Notes: generated by a model not told the origin, from the sequence alone. Counted from the stretch's first letter, positions 15,657-24,175 are shown. The stretch: DNA of 64,000 nucleotides from Nitrospira sp. (GCA_016873455.1 VGXE01000003.1:1-64000); one strand, 5' to 3'. Translations and numbers: made by a program.

Positions 15657-16619
15657 ATGAACAGATGGCATGTGTGCGCGTGCAGCGTTCTTCTCATCAC
15701 CGGTATCAATGGTTCACCGGCCTGGAGTGAAAGTCCTGCCCCGTCGGTCCATTGGGGCAGCACGGCATTCCCCGATCAATATTCCACGGTGACGACGGGT
15801 CTCACGCTCAATCGGTTTACACCGATCGATGGCACCGGGGGTAAGTATGATTCCACGGTAACCAACACGCTGGGCTTCAACTTGATCACGCTCAGCTGGA
15901 CCCAGCATTGGGGTGGAAACTGGAAAGATTGGAGTACGAATCTCACGGCTGGGATCAGTCCGACCAGCGATGAGCCGAGCCAATTTTTTCAGAATAAGGT
16001 CGTGCATCAGCTCCGCCATCTGCCGCCGGTCCCATCGGTGGATCCCCGGAAAGAGACGGATGTGATGATCGATGGGTCGGTGACGCGGTGGTTTCCGCTG
16101 CTCCAGCCAAAAGTCCTGTTTGTGGGCGGCGGGTTTTCTGTCGGGACGATCTATCAGCAGGGGTTTCTGCGTGCCGGCATCCGACGGTTGCAAATTTCGC
16201 CGACGTTCTATTGTAGTGACACGTGGGGTGATATCAGTCTGCGTGCATCGGTCTTGGGGCGGATCAGCTATCAGGACAACGGCGCCGCGCTCCATGCGGT
16301 GCGGAATACCGCCGGCCTCGTACAGCCGGCAATTGCGTTCGGCCAATACCGGAGAACGGCCAATGGCGAAACCATTCCAACGTGGGAAATCGAGTTTGCC
16401 TTGATGTGGGATTCCGGAATTTTCGTCAATCCACTCGGGGAAAGCCAAAAACACTTTGCTTGGTCCCTGGCTGCTTCCACAGGACCCCTGCGGTTCGAAA
16501 CGTGGAACGACAGTATGGGCAATATTGCGACCAGAGACTTTGGCCCGACCTACGGTGCCAGTTTGACCCTCGATGTGCTGCGCGTGTGGCGGTATTTCTC
16601 CAAAGAACAGAGCATATAG
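15657..16619 (+). CDS. Exported beta-rich protein, possible outer-membrane barrel
   Basis: This 320-residue protein has a signal peptide (about residues 1-23, ending PAWSES). The rest is dominated by alternating aromatic and small residues (TTGLTLNRFTPIDG, FNLITLSWTQHWGG, FEIEFALMWDSG-like strands) typical of outer-membrane beta-barrels. The frame opens to 15570, but the ATG at 15657 has a GAGAGGA site and the signal peptide starts there. I cannot name the family. It stands alone between the divergent carboxylase operon and a convergent small gene. Confidence 0.65.
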   Translation: MNRWHVCACSVLLITGINGSPAWSESPAPSVHWGSTAFPDQYSTVTTGLTLNRFTPIDGTGGKYDSTVTNTLGFNLITLSWTQHWGGNWKDWSTNLTAGISPTSDEPSQFFQNKVVHQLRHLPPVPSVDPRKETDVMIDGSVTRWFPLLQPKVLFVGGGFSVGTIYQQGFLRAGIRRLQISPTFYCSDTWGDISLRASVLGRISYQDNGAALHAVRNTAGLVQPAIAFGQYRRTANGETIPTWEIEFALMWDSGIFVNPLGESQKHFAWSLAASTGPLRFETWNDSMGNIATRDFGPTYGASLTLDVLRVWRYFSKEQSI

Positions 16620-16710
16620 CATATGGCGCATGGCGTATGGCCAGAAGAATCAGGACCATGCGCTGAGTTTTTCTGCGCCACGGCTATACGCTATACGCCA
16701 TACGCTCTGC
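16619..16710. repeat. Palindromic word-repeat spacer, site C
   Basis: The 5' arm (16619-16642) repeats the word GCATATGGC/GCGTATGGC. The 3' arm (16675-16710) repeats its complement (TATACGC/CATACGC). It lies between two convergent genes, begins at the stop codon of the barrel-like gene and could act as a bidirectional terminator. Confidence 0.75.
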
Positions 16711-16721
16711 TTTTGGAAATG

Positions 16722-17096
16722 CTACTCGTGTTGATGTGGGGCTGCTGAAGCCGTCGGCATGGTGGCTGAAATACATCCCTCAATGAATTCGACCTTGCAG
16801 TGCCATGAGGCTGCCGCATCATTGACGCGCTTGATCACATCTGCCGGCTTCACGGTGCCGGGGGTGATATCCACAAGGACATGATCGGGGACCCGGTGAA
16901 AGTACACGCCGATCACGCCAGGAATCGCTTGCAAGATCGTATTCATCTCCGTTTCCTTACTGTCGCAACCGGCTCCGCTCATCGTCAAGGGCAGCCGTTC
17001 CTTGATCGGGGGATTGGCTCTAGCCGGCAGGGCAAGGACGAGGCTGGAGAACACGAGCGCGAGCGTCACTGATTGTGCGTACCAGAGCCTGTGCAT
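16722..17096 (-). CDS. Exported heavy-metal-associated (HMA-like) protein
   Basis: This 124-residue protein has a signal peptide (about residues 1-27, ending PARANP). The ferredoxin-like HMA pattern follows: MSGAGCDSKETEMNTILQ, IPGVIGVYFHRVPDHVLVDI and TPGTVKPADVIKRVNDAA. The usual CxxC metal site is reduced to one cysteine (Cys about 41). Two more cysteines (WHCKVEF and EGC) and a terminal HQHE could supply ligands. It is probably a periplasmic metal-binding or modified HMA protein. The ATG at 17096 is chosen because the signal peptide begins there. Confidence 0.65.
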   Translation of the reverse strand: MHRLWYAQSVTLALVFSSLVLALPARANPPIKERLPLTMSGAGCDSKETEMNTILQAIPGVIGVYFHRVPDHVLVDITPGTVKPADVIKRVNDAAASWHCKVEFIEGCISATMPTASAAPHQHE

Positions 17097-17268
17097 CACG
17101 ATACTGTCTCCGTAGCAGGATACGGTCTCTCTTACAAAATACACGATGGAAAATTGGTTGTCGAGCCGTTCGTTCGAGAGGCGCGGCGGTTTCAGGCTTG
17201 TCGGAGGAGTCGGTTCGAGCTAATTAGACGGATGCGCAGGATGCTCGTGCACCGGGGTAAGCGTGGAG

Positions 17269-17673
17269 CTACTTGAGTCGAAATCGGCTGCGTTGATCGC
17301 TCACATTATCGCGCGAGATGCTCTTCCAAATGAAGGTTTGGATCCGTTTCCGCTGGTCGTGGCCGAGATCCATGAATCGGACGGAGAATTGACAGCCGGA
17401 CACCCAGACAACATGTGACGATTTCAACACCAGCTTGGGCAGTCCATCGGGAAGGGCCACCGTGAGCGTCAGCAAGGTTCCCCGCGTCACGCGTTGGTCG
17501 CTGGCGAGTTGGCACCCTGAGAGGGAGAGATTCTTGGTGAGGCCTTCGCCTCGATGGGGCTGGGTCGGGATTTCACCGACAAAGCTCACGTGGCATGTGA
17601 GTGTCACACGTTCGGCAAAGCGGTTATCGAGCGGGATGTATTTTTTTAGGTTCTGCATGGTGAGGTGCATCAT
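17269..17673 (-). CDS. PilZ-domain protein
   Basis: This 134-residue single-domain protein has PilZ signatures. These are an arginine pair near the start (RFAERVTL), KNLSLSGCQLAS in the place of the D/NxSxxG motif, and the closing CQFSVRFMDLGHDQRKRIQTFIW. PilZ domains bind cyclic di-GMP through those elements and control motility, polysaccharide or transcription. The first motif is RxxxR, as needed for binding. A diguanylate cyclase is encoded at 41668-42672. The start has a CGGAG site 8 nt upstream. Confidence 0.82.
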   Translation of the reverse strand: MMHLTMQNLKKYIPLDNRFAERVTLTCHVSFVGEIPTQPHRGEGLTKNLSLSGCQLASDQRVTRGTLLTLTVALPDGLPKLVLKSSHVVWVSGCQFSVRFMDLGHDQRKRIQTFIWKSISRDNVSDQRSRFRLK

Positions 17674-17777
17674 AGCGTGCTCCGGCGGAGCTTCCCAATC
17701 ATTTTAGAAAAATGACAGGGGCGTGACGTGTTTGTAAGGAGAGAGAGTCGGGTGGTGCTTCCTGGCGCCGCGGTCTA

Positions 17778-18233
17778 TTACTTGGCCTGAATCAGAAACG
17801 CTTTGGATCTGGCATTGCCGCCACCGACGATAATATCGATGAACGACATGCCGGGGCGGACATCGGGAACGGTCGCACGAATCGTCGTTTCATTCACAAA
17901 CGTGTAGGCAATGTTCGCCGGCCCGGCCGCGCTGAAAGCGACGCCGTGGAAACATTCTTTTGTGCCGAAGTGTTCACCCGTGATGGTGATTATCTGCCCT
18001 GGTTTGGCCTCGTCCGGCTCAACCTTCACGATCTTCGGCTGCTTGCTGCGGTCGCAGACCGGATCTTTTTCGATCGTGGCCTCGTCCGAGCCCTGGATTG
18101 ATTCTACGCCGTAGAGTGTAAAGCCAGCCCCTTCGACAATCGCCCCTTCATTGTCAGCTTCGGCCTTTGTGTGAGTCAGGACCAACAACAGGAAACACCC
18201 GATTATCATGACCAGCGGCAACCGGAAGCGCAT
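17778..18233 (-). CDS. Secreted IPT/TIG-domain protein
   Basis: This 151-residue protein has a signal peptide (MRFRLPLVMIIGCFLLLVLT) and one IPT/TIG immunoglobulin-like domain (about residues 63-150). The domain reads KIVKVEPDEAKPGQIITITG, HFG and IDIIVGGGNARSKAFLI. Two cysteines (VCDRS, KECFHG) may form a disulfide. GGGAGGG precedes the ATG at 18233; the longer frame to 18461 overlaps the neighbouring gene and lacks a site. TIG domains bind ligands or proteins at the cell surface; the partner is unknown. Confidence 0.75.
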   Translation of the reverse strand: MRFRLPLVMIIGCFLLLVLTHTKAEADNEGAIVEGAGFTLYGVESIQGSDEATIEKDPVCDRSKQPKIVKVEPDEAKPGQIITITGEHFGTKECFHGVAFSAAGPANIAYTFVNETTIRATVPDVRPGMSFIDIIVGGGNARSKAFLIQAK

Positions 18234-18252
18234 GGGCCCTCCCTGGGTTGGG

Positions 18253-19149
18253 TTACTGTGCGGACATCGGAACGTAAATCTCGCTGACGATGGCTTGGCC
18301 CGGCGCCGACCGAGCGAATGTCGCAAACGCCTCGGCCAGCGAGGACGGGTCCTTCTTCGAGAGTAGCAAGAGCGGACGGCGGAGATGATACCGGCCGTCC
18401 TTGACTGTCGGAACTTCCGGCTCCACCGTATCGACCGGTAGTAAGCGGACGGCGACGCCACTTGAGACCGCCGATAAGCCGGTGCTTAATGAGATATAGG
18501 CCACCGCTGAAAGCGGGGGGAGTGTGCCCACCACTGTTTTGACGACTTGGTCGTCAGCTCCGATGGTCTTGGCTTGGCCGGTCAGTTTCCCGGCGATGCC
18601 GAGGTGTGTCTCGAACGCATCGCGGACGTTCTGGTTTCTCGGGCGATCGATCAGTAGAATCTTGGTATCGGGTCCACCGAGTTCGGACCAGTCCCGGACC
18701 TTCCCGGTGAAGACGTCGGCGATTTGCTGTTTCGTCACGTCCTTGGTGAAGTTGGACAAGTGGACGAGGATGCCGATCCCGTCCCAACCGATTTGCGTGG
18801 CCCGCATGGCCGGGTCTTCGGAGCCCGTCACGGCAAGCTGGGCTTGTCCTGCCTTGAGCAAATCCAGCGGCTTGGAATCCTCGTCCCAGAGAATGTCGAC
18901 ATAGGCGCGTGGGTTGGCTCGTTCGAAGGCGCGGGCCAGTGTTTCGATCGTGGCCAGCTCGGGCCCGTTCCCGGCGATCACCAGACTGCCTCTCACTTCA
19001 GCGGTGGTCACGGGTGGCAGCCCCAGCATCAGAGTGAGCACCACTACCAGTCCAACCAACCCGTGCCAGGCTCCTGCCAGCTGTTTCGGTGTCGGAGGTA
19101 GGGGAGAAGGCGGGAGAGGGTGCGCCTCGTAGACACACCAACTGGTCAT
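18253..19149 (-). CDS. Periplasmic PstS-like solute-binding protein
   Basis: This 298-residue protein has an N-terminal hydrophobic export signal (about residues 28-50, GLVGLVVVLTLMLGLPPV). The body reads like the PBP type II phosphate/oxyanion family: GSLVIAGNGPELATIETLARAFE, VTGSEDPAM, then FTGKVRDWSELGG and an arginine-rich ligand loop DRPRNQNVRDAFE, which is the PstS signature region. It may bind phosphate or another oxyanion. No ABC permease follows. The ATG overlaps the fmdB stop by 4 bp and the export signal starts unusually late, so the start is uncertain. Confidence 0.75.
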   Translation of the reverse strand: MTSWCVYEAHPLPPSPLPPTPKQLAGAWHGLVGLVVVLTLMLGLPPVTTAEVRGSLVIAGNGPELATIETLARAFERANPRAYVDILWDEDSKPLDLLKAGQAQLAVTGSEDPAMRATQIGWDGIGILVHLSNFTKDVTKQQIADVFTGKVRDWSELGGPDTKILLIDRPRNQNVRDAFETHLGIAGKLTGQAKTIGADDQVVKTVVGTLPPLSAVAYISLSTGLSAVSSGVAVRLLPVDTVEPEVPTVKDGRYHLRRPLLLLSKKDPSSLAEAFATFARSAPGQAIVSEIYVPMSAQ

Positions 19150-19469
19150 GATGATCCAGGTCCTGATTCAAATTGGCCGGCAGGGTCCGAGTCGGACGAG
19201 GTGTTAGGCGGTGGGACGTTACGCTTGAGGTTCAGCGGGGGCAGTTTGGCGAATCGCTCCATTCGTTCGCTATGCATGGCGCCGGCTTTGAGCTCGGCAA
19301 ACCCCGGCTTATGGTCACCGACGATCTTGGAGGCAAACGAAGAGAGCAGCCGCGTAGCCTGTCGTGCGTGGCAAAAGGGGCATTCCGTATCCTCGACTCG
19401 GGCGTGGACCGGTTGCGTGACCTCGAATTGTTTAGCGCATGGCTCACAGCGATATTCGTAGAGAGGCAT
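19146..19469 (-). CDS. fmdB: FmdB-family zinc-ribbon protein
   Basis: This 107-residue protein opens with MPLYEYRCEPCAKQFEV and has CPFCHARQATRLLSSF at about residue 36. The CxxC...CxxC zinc ribbon is the FmdB/CxxC_CXXC_SSSS pattern. The tail is disordered and proline-rich. Members are small putative regulators (FmdB was linked to formamidase/amidase expression), but the molecular role is unsettled. It is coupled by a 4-bp overlap to the PstS-like gene. Confidence 0.85.
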   Translation of the reverse strand: MPLYEYRCEPCAKQFEVTQPVHARVEDTECPFCHARQATRLLSSFASKIVGDHKPGFAELKAGAMHSERMERFAKLPPLNLKRNVPPPNTSSDSDPAGQFESGPGSS

Positions 19470-19626
19470 GATGACGTCTCGTGTTGTTCAGGCCCAATGT
19501 TTGTGTCTGCCGTCTGACGTGCGGGCCCTGTCCTTGAACGTCTTATTGCCCTTGACCGGCCCGTTCGATTGCGTTTATTGTAGCACAGTTGCGTGCCTTC
19601 ACTTCCAGCGTCACAGGAGGAGTCCG

Positions 19627-19803
19627 ATGTCAGTGCTGCTTCGACGGTATAAGGGCCATAATGGAATGATGCAAGAAGAGCGAATCGATGACGAGGATCG
19701 AATCGAGCGGTATATGCGGCTGTTCGAAAAGGATGATGTCAAAAAGTTGCAAACAGGTGTCAAAGTCTTTATCGATAAGGATGAGTGGCAACTCCTTCCA
19801 TAA
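19627..19803 (+). CDS. Small conserved-looking hypothetical protein
   Basis: This 58-residue protein (MSVLLRRYKGHNGMMQEERI to DKDEWQLLP) is charged and soluble with no signal or membrane segment. A strong AGGAGGAG ribosome binding site 5 nt upstream of the ATG at 19627 supports it as real; the open frame before that lacks one. I do not recognise a family. Confidence 0.55.
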   Translation: MSVLLRRYKGHNGMMQEERIDDEDRIERYMRLFEKDDVKKLQTGVKVFIDKDEWQLLP

Positions 19804-19883
19804 GCCGGGTAGGAGGTAGGAGTCAGGAGTGATTGAGTCGCGGCGGCTCCGTCCCCCTCGCATCGTACACCTCACCAGTCAGC

Positions 19884-20087
19884 ATGACCTATTGGGTTCA
19901 TATCGCCCGGTCGATCGATCGCGTGACATTGCATCGGGATCGGTGTTCTGAAGTGCCGTCCAATGCCACTTCCAGCGATTTTTGGGAAGGGGGTTGGTTC
20001 GACTATCCCGATAAAGAACGAGCGGTGCATGCGATGGAGCAGGCCGGGACAAATTTTCAGCGGCGATGTCCGCTCTGTAAACCGTGA
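19884..20087 (+). CDS. Small hypothetical protein with a C-terminal CxxC
   Basis: This 67-residue protein (MTYWVHIARSIDRVTLHRD to RRCPLCKP) has a lone CPLC pair at the end and another cysteine at about 22, so it could bind a metal as a dimer. No Shine-Dalgarno is evident. A palindromic spacer follows 8 nt downstream. Support is moderate: the frame is open and the codon use is ordinary. Confidence 0.45.
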   Translation: MTYWVHIARSIDRVTLHRDRCSEVPSNATSSDFWEGGWFDYPDKERAVHAMEQAGTNFQRRCPLCKP

Positions 20088-20095
20088 GGCTTTGC

Positions 20096-20171
20096 AATGG
20101 TGAATGGTTAATGATGAATGTTGAGGTGGGTGATCTCATTCAGCATTCACAATTCATCATTCAACATTGAG
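20096..20171. repeat. Palindromic word-repeat spacer, site D
   Basis: The 5' arm (20096-20124) is built of AATGGTGAATG/AATGATGAATG words. The 3' arm (20135-20171) carries the complementary words CATTCA/CATCATTCAA. The loop is about 10 nt. It is AT-rich against the local background and stops 2 nt before the transporter ATG. Confidence 0.75.
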
Positions 20172-20173
20172 TT

Positions 20174-21058
20174 ATGCCGCGCCTTGCGCTACTTCTAACA
20201 ACGCTCATTTGGGGTGCGACGTTTCCTGCTACCAAGGCTGCATTGGAGCAGATCCCGCCGTTTTCGTTCTTGCTGCTGAGGTTTTTGCTCGGCGCCGTAC
20301 TGGTGGGGATCTGGTTTGTACTAGCGCGTCGTGCGCTTCAGCGTGATCGTGCGATGCTGAGGGCCAGCGCGATCACGACGGTCTTTCTCTTTCTTGGTTA
20401 TGCGTTGCAAACCGTCGGGCTTCGTTATACGGGCGCATCCAATTCCGCCTTCTTGACAGCATTGTACGTCGTCTTCGTTCCGTTGATTCTGAGGCGATTC
20501 GACGGACGCGTGTTGCTGGCCACGGCGATTGCGGTGGCTGGGCTCTGGTTGCTGGTGAAGCCCACGGCCGGCATCAATCTCGGCGATCTCCTGACGCTGG
20601 GGTGCGCGGTCGCCTTTGCCGGACATATTGTGTGTCTGGAGCGGTTCACCCGCGCGTTTGACGCGCCGTCGCTCTTGATCTGGCAGATGGCGGCAACGAC
20701 CCTGCTCCTTCTTCCGGCTACTTGGTGGGAGCAGGCACCGGACGGGGCCTTTGCCCCCACCGCTGTGCTGCTCATTGGACTTGGAATTACCGGTGGCTTG
20801 GCGACGGGTGCGTTTGCCGTTCAGATGTGGGTGCAGCAGTTTGTTCCCGCGCAGCAAGTCGCGCTGGTGTTCGCGTCGGAACCGGCCTATGCCGCCTGGC
20901 TTTCTTGGTATTTCTTGGGGGAGACGTTGGACCTCCAAGGATGGATAGGAAGCGGGTTGATCTTGTTGGCTGTGGTGATCGGGGCATTTGAAAGCCGGAA
21001 ACAGCTCCCTCCAGATCACAGGGTGCAGCCGGCCTCACTGGACGCCGCAGTACGCTGA
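20174..21058 (+). CDS. EamA/DMT-superfamily transporter
   Basis: This 294-residue inner-membrane protein has ten predicted hydrophobic segments in two homologous halves. The EamA hallmarks are LLLTTLIWGATFPATKAAL at the start, LQTVGLRYTGASNSAFLTAL and the second-half PAQQVALVFASEPAYAAWLSW. It belongs to the drug/metabolite transporter superfamily, whose members export amino acids, metabolites or drugs. The substrate cannot be inferred. There is no Shine-Dalgarno; the ATG follows the palindromic spacer. Confidence 0.92.
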   Translation: MPRLALLLTTLIWGATFPATKAALEQIPPFSFLLLRFLLGAVLVGIWFVLARRALQRDRAMLRASAITTVFLFLGYALQTVGLRYTGASNSAFLTALYVVFVPLILRRFDGRVLLATAIAVAGLWLLVKPTAGINLGDLLTLGCAVAFAGHIVCLERFTRAFDAPSLLIWQMAATTLLLLPATWWEQAPDGAFAPTAVLLIGLGITGGLATGAFAVQMWVQQFVPAQQVALVFASEPAYAAWLSWYFLGETLDLQGWIGSGLILLAVVIGAFESRKQLPPDHRVQPASLDAAVR

Positions 21059-21090
21059 AGACCGGGTCGAGGGAGGCAAGAAGGAGTCAT

Positions 21091-21561
21091 ATGGCACAGA
21101 AGTTTGGAAACGGCCGCTGGGTGCAGGAAGGCTTTTTAGATAATCGCGTCGAGGGCACTGTTGTGGGCCGAGTCGTGTTTGCGGCAATCGGGCCGGTCGA
21201 CTTTTATCTCACCGGGAACTTCAAACCCGACATTGCGGGGGAGGTTATCCGCTTCCGCAACAGCCGGTTTGAAGATGATGAGACGGCCGTGAGTGTGATC
21301 GGTGACATGGAAAATCCTCAGCTGGGCACAGCCTACGTGATTTCGTTCGACCCGCACCCAAATCTGGTGCCGCATCCCTATGTGGAATGGTTTTCACTGC
21401 GGAAGAATCATTACCGGTTCGAACTCAATCCCGATGACGCCAAGGTTGTGCCGGCGGCGGAGTTGGGAGCGATCGATCAGGTGAGTCGAGAGATTCGCGA
21501 GGCCTTGGCCGCTCAGATGTCTGAGCGGCCTCGATCCAATGACGAGTCCGAGTGGGTGTAG
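21091..21561 (+). CDS. Hypothetical soluble protein, beta-rich
   Basis: This 156-residue protein starts at an ATG preceded by GGAGGCAAGAAGGAG. It reads as alternating strands (VEGTVVGRVVFAAIGPVDFY, EDDETAVSVIGDMENPQLG) followed by an acidic, helical tail ending DESEWV. There is no signal or membrane segment. The phrase YVEWFSLRKNHYRFEL is distinctive, but I do not recognise the family. It follows the EamA gene by 32 nt on the same strand and may be in one transcript. Confidence 0.65.
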   Translation: MAQKFGNGRWVQEGFLDNRVEGTVVGRVVFAAIGPVDFYLTGNFKPDIAGEVIRFRNSRFEDDETAVSVIGDMENPQLGTAYVISFDPHPNLVPHPYVEWFSLRKNHYRFELNPDDAKVVPAAELGAIDQVSREIREALAAQMSERPRSNDESEWV

Positions 21562-21579
21562 AAACCGATGGCAAGAGGC

Positions 21580-22620
21580 TCAGCCCGGGATGTTTTCAAC
21601 CTGAGCCGGGACCGGAAGCGTGACTTCGATCGGCCGTTTGAGGACGCCAAGGTCAGACTCGTGCTTGCTCTTACCCTCCCGCACGTATTCGGGGACGTCC
21701 CGAATGTCCCACACAAGCCCCAGCTGCTCCATCAGCTTCAGGCAGTAGTAGGTCACGTCGATTTCCCACCAATAGAACCCTTGCCTGGTGGAGGCGGGAT
21801 AATAATGGTGATTGTTGTGCCAGCCTTCACCCATCGTGATGAGGGCCAGAAAAAAATTATTCCGACTGTCGTCGCCTGTTTCGTAGCGCTGTGAGCCGTA
21901 GACGTGCGAGAGTGAGTTGATGGTAAACGTGCCGTGGGCGAGCGCCACGGTGGAGACGAAGAATCCCCAAATCAGCATCTGGGGCCCGTTGGTGCCGAGG
22001 TCCGGCGCATGGGCTTCCAACAGGCGGCCCAGTCCGAACATCCCGAATCCGGTGAGGACCGGAAGGAGGATATCGAACCGGTCAAGAAACCGGAGCTCCG
22101 GAAACTTGTAAAAATCGGTGATCGATTTGAATCGTGGCGCATAGTGTGTTTGCGACGTAAACCAGCCCATATGCGACCAGAGAAATCCGCCTTGCCGCGG
22201 GGAGTGTACGTCATCCGGCGTATCGGAGGCGATATGGTGATGGCGATGGTGGCCTGCCCACCACAAGGGGCCTCGCTGAGCACACATCCCACCGAGGACG
22301 GCAAAGGCGAACTGGACTGTGCGTGAGGTTTTGAACGTGCGATGCGAAAAGTAGCGGTGATACCAACCGGTAATCGCAAACATGCGGATGAAATAAAAGG
22401 CGACTGCGACGCCGACGGCCGTCCAACTCCATCCCACCCAAAAGATTCCCAGGCACATGAGGTGGACCCCAATGAACGGAATGCTGCGGATGAAATCGAA
22501 TTTGGGGGGGCCTTCCACCTTCATATGCTCCAAGCCGGCCCAGGAGTCGAACCAGCGGAGAAACGAGTACCAGCGATCCCGGCCTGTGGTCGTCGTGGGA
22601 GCGGTACGTGTGTCGGACAT
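21580..22620 (-). CDS. Membrane acyl-CoA/acyl-lipid delta-9-type fatty acid desaturase
   Basis: This 346-residue membrane protein has the three histidine boxes of the stearoyl-CoA desaturase family: HRYFSH (about residue 88), HRHHH (about 126) and EGWHNNHH (about 263), which bind two irons. Hydrophobic segments lie around 48-80 and 180-225. It introduces a cis double bond in a saturated acyl chain using O2 and an electron donor, adjusting membrane fluidity. CGGAGG lies 7 nt before the ATG. It faces hemE divergently across a 416-bp gap. Confidence 0.93.
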   Translation of the reverse strand: MSDTRTAPTTTTGRDRWYSFLRWFDSWAGLEHMKVEGPPKFDFIRSIPFIGVHLMCLGIFWVGWSWTAVGVAVAFYFIRMFAITGWYHRYFSHRTFKTSRTVQFAFAVLGGMCAQRGPLWWAGHHRHHHIASDTPDDVHSPRQGGFLWSHMGWFTSQTHYAPRFKSITDFYKFPELRFLDRFDILLPVLTGFGMFGLGRLLEAHAPDLGTNGPQMLIWGFFVSTVALAHGTFTINSLSHVYGSQRYETGDDSRNNFFLALITMGEGWHNNHHYYPASTRQGFYWWEIDVTYYCLKLMEQLGLVWDIRDVPEYVREGKSKHESDLGVLKRPIEVTLPVPAQVENIPG

Positions 22621-23036
22621 TCAATAACCTCCGGGTCGTCGAATTGGCGCCGGGTTCTGTTGAAGGCCGGACGCGGGTGTCTCGATTACACTGAATGCAC
22701 TCACGGCACGTGTTCGGGTGTAAATGAGGCAAACCGAAGAGGCCGCTTCACAGTGTGACTAGAACGTCATTATACACGCAACGACTCAAAAGTAAAACGG
22801 TTCTGTCGCGACGTGTCGCCTCAGCGTTTGTAGGGAAACAGTTCAATTTGGCTATCGTGGTCGCTGTCCCTAGGCGGCGGGACCAAGCTCGGCAAGTGAG
22901 GAGGGTTGATCAGAACGGGGGATTTGGACTGGGCCGCAACGTGCTGCGGCGGTCATCCGGCATGTAAGACGTCTATGTCCTGCACTGTAGCAAAAAGCTG
23001 GAATAGTTTTTCATGACCCTGCTACAATGCGCCCCG
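22621..23036. other. Divergent intergenic region between desaturase and hemE
   Basis: This 416-bp gap must hold the promoters of both divergent genes. No protein or RNA gene is evident. It contains a TACAAT box at 23023-23028, 8 nt before the hemE ATG, and a GCCGCA/TGCGGC hairpin around 22930-22950. Several short inverted repeats near 22800-22830 are too weak to name. Confidence 0.4.
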
Positions 23037-24062
23037 ATGAATGATCGTTTTCTGAGAGCCTGCCGGCGAGAGCCGGTGGATTGTACGCCGGTGTGGTTCA
23101 TGCGCCAAGCCGGCCGGTACATGGCCGAATACCGGACGCTACGCGCCAAGCATTCCATTCTTGACATGTGCAAGACGCCGGAGTTGGCCGCACAGGTCAC
23201 GCTCCAGCCGATTGACCGGTTCCCTCTGGATGCGGCGATCATTTTCGCCGACATTCTCCTGCCCTTGGAGCCGATGGGACTCAATCTTGAATTCGCTGCG
23301 GGGGAAGGGCCGGTGATCCACAATCCGGTCCGAGACCGTGCAGCAGTGGAACGCCTCAACGTCGTGGATGGCGATGAACTCGACTACGTGGCCGAGGCGA
23401 TTAGGCAAACTCGACGTGCGCTCAACGGACGGGTTCCCTTGATTGGGTTCGCTGGGGCCCCCTTCACGCTCGCCAGCTATGCGATAGAGGGTGGCGGCTC
23501 CCGCAATTATCTCCATACGAAGCAGATGATGTATGGCGATCCCGTGGCCTGGCACAAGCTCATGGACAAGTTCGCGCGGGTCATCACGGGATATCTTCGG
23601 CGGCAAATCAAAGCAGGGGCTCAAGCCATCCAGCTGTTCGACAGTTGGGTTGGGTGTCTTTCGACCGGAGACTATGCTGAATATGTCATGCCACATGTGC
23701 AGTTGATTTTCGAGGGACTCAAGCACGAAGGCGTTCCACTGATCCACTTCGGCACCGGCACGACGGCCATTCTCCGGCACATGCGCGAGGCAGGAGGGGA
23801 CGTCATCGGTGTCGACTGGCGAGTCCATCTGGATGAGGCCTGGACGATGATCGGGCACGATCGCGCGGTGCAGGGCAACTTGGATCCGCTCGTCTTGTTC
23901 GCACCGCTCCACGAGATCGAACGGCGGGTCGAGGACATTCTCAGGCGCGCCGGCGGACGTGTGGGCCACATCTTCAATCTTGGACACGGCATTCTTCCCA
24001 CAACGCCGGTCGATCATGTCGCCGCGACGATTGACATGGTCCACAAGCTGAGCCAACGGTAA
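23037..24062 (+). CDS. hemE: Uroporphyrinogen decarboxylase
   Basis: This 341-residue protein (ATG at 23037) has the UroD signature PVWFMRQAGRYMAEYR (with the substrate-binding arginines) and ADILLPLEPMG. It also has GFAGAPFTLASY, IQLFDSWVGCLS and the C-terminal FNLGHGILPTTPVDH. It removes four acetate carboxyls from uroporphyrinogen III to give coproporphyrinogen III in the cytoplasm. An upstream ATG at 23013 precedes the -10 box and is unlikely. The absence of a Shine-Dalgarno together with TACAAT 8 nt upstream suggests a leaderless mRNA. It is first of hemE-hemH-hemY. Confidence 0.97.
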   Translation: MNDRFLRACRREPVDCTPVWFMRQAGRYMAEYRTLRAKHSILDMCKTPELAAQVTLQPIDRFPLDAAIIFADILLPLEPMGLNLEFAAGEGPVIHNPVRDRAAVERLNVVDGDELDYVAEAIRQTRRALNGRVPLIGFAGAPFTLASYAIEGGGSRNYLHTKQMMYGDPVAWHKLMDKFARVITGYLRRQIKAGAQAIQLFDSWVGCLSTGDYAEYVMPHVQLIFEGLKHEGVPLIHFGTGTTAILRHMREAGGDVIGVDWRVHLDEAWTMIGHDRAVQGNLDPLVLFAPLHEIERRVEDILRRAGGRVGHIFNLGHGILPTTPVDHVAATIDMVHKLSQR

Positions 24063-24068
24063 ACCAAG

Positions 24069-24166
24069 AGCGTATGCAAATGGCGTATGGCTGATGAGAG
24101 GAGAGATATCCGGCCGTCGTCCTTCATTGTCGTGCTATCTGCTATCAATCATTAGCTATAAGCTCC
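24069..24166. repeat. Palindromic word-repeat spacer, site E
   Basis: The 5' arm (24069-24100) has GCGTATG/GGCGTATGGC words. The 3' arm (24132-24166) has TGCTATC/AGCTATAAGC words, partly complementary. Pairing is poorer than at the other sites, suggesting decay. It separates hemE and hemH and ends 9 nt before the hemH ATG. Confidence 0.6.
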
Positions 24167-24175
24167 GGTCAACCT

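Noticed and set aside
18234-18461. Extension of the IPT/TIG gene to 18461
   Set aside because: It is arginine-rich shadow sequence overlapping the PstS-like gene; the ATG at 18233 has a strong GGGAGGG site and a signal peptide.
19806-19835. AGGAGGTAGGAGTCAGGAGTG word run as a further palindromic site
   Set aside because: Only one arm is present; no complementary arm lies within 100 bp.
23013-23036. ATG at 23013 as start of hemE
   Set aside because: It lies upstream of the TACAAT box and the extra residues are not part of UroD; the ATG at 23037 fits the promoter.
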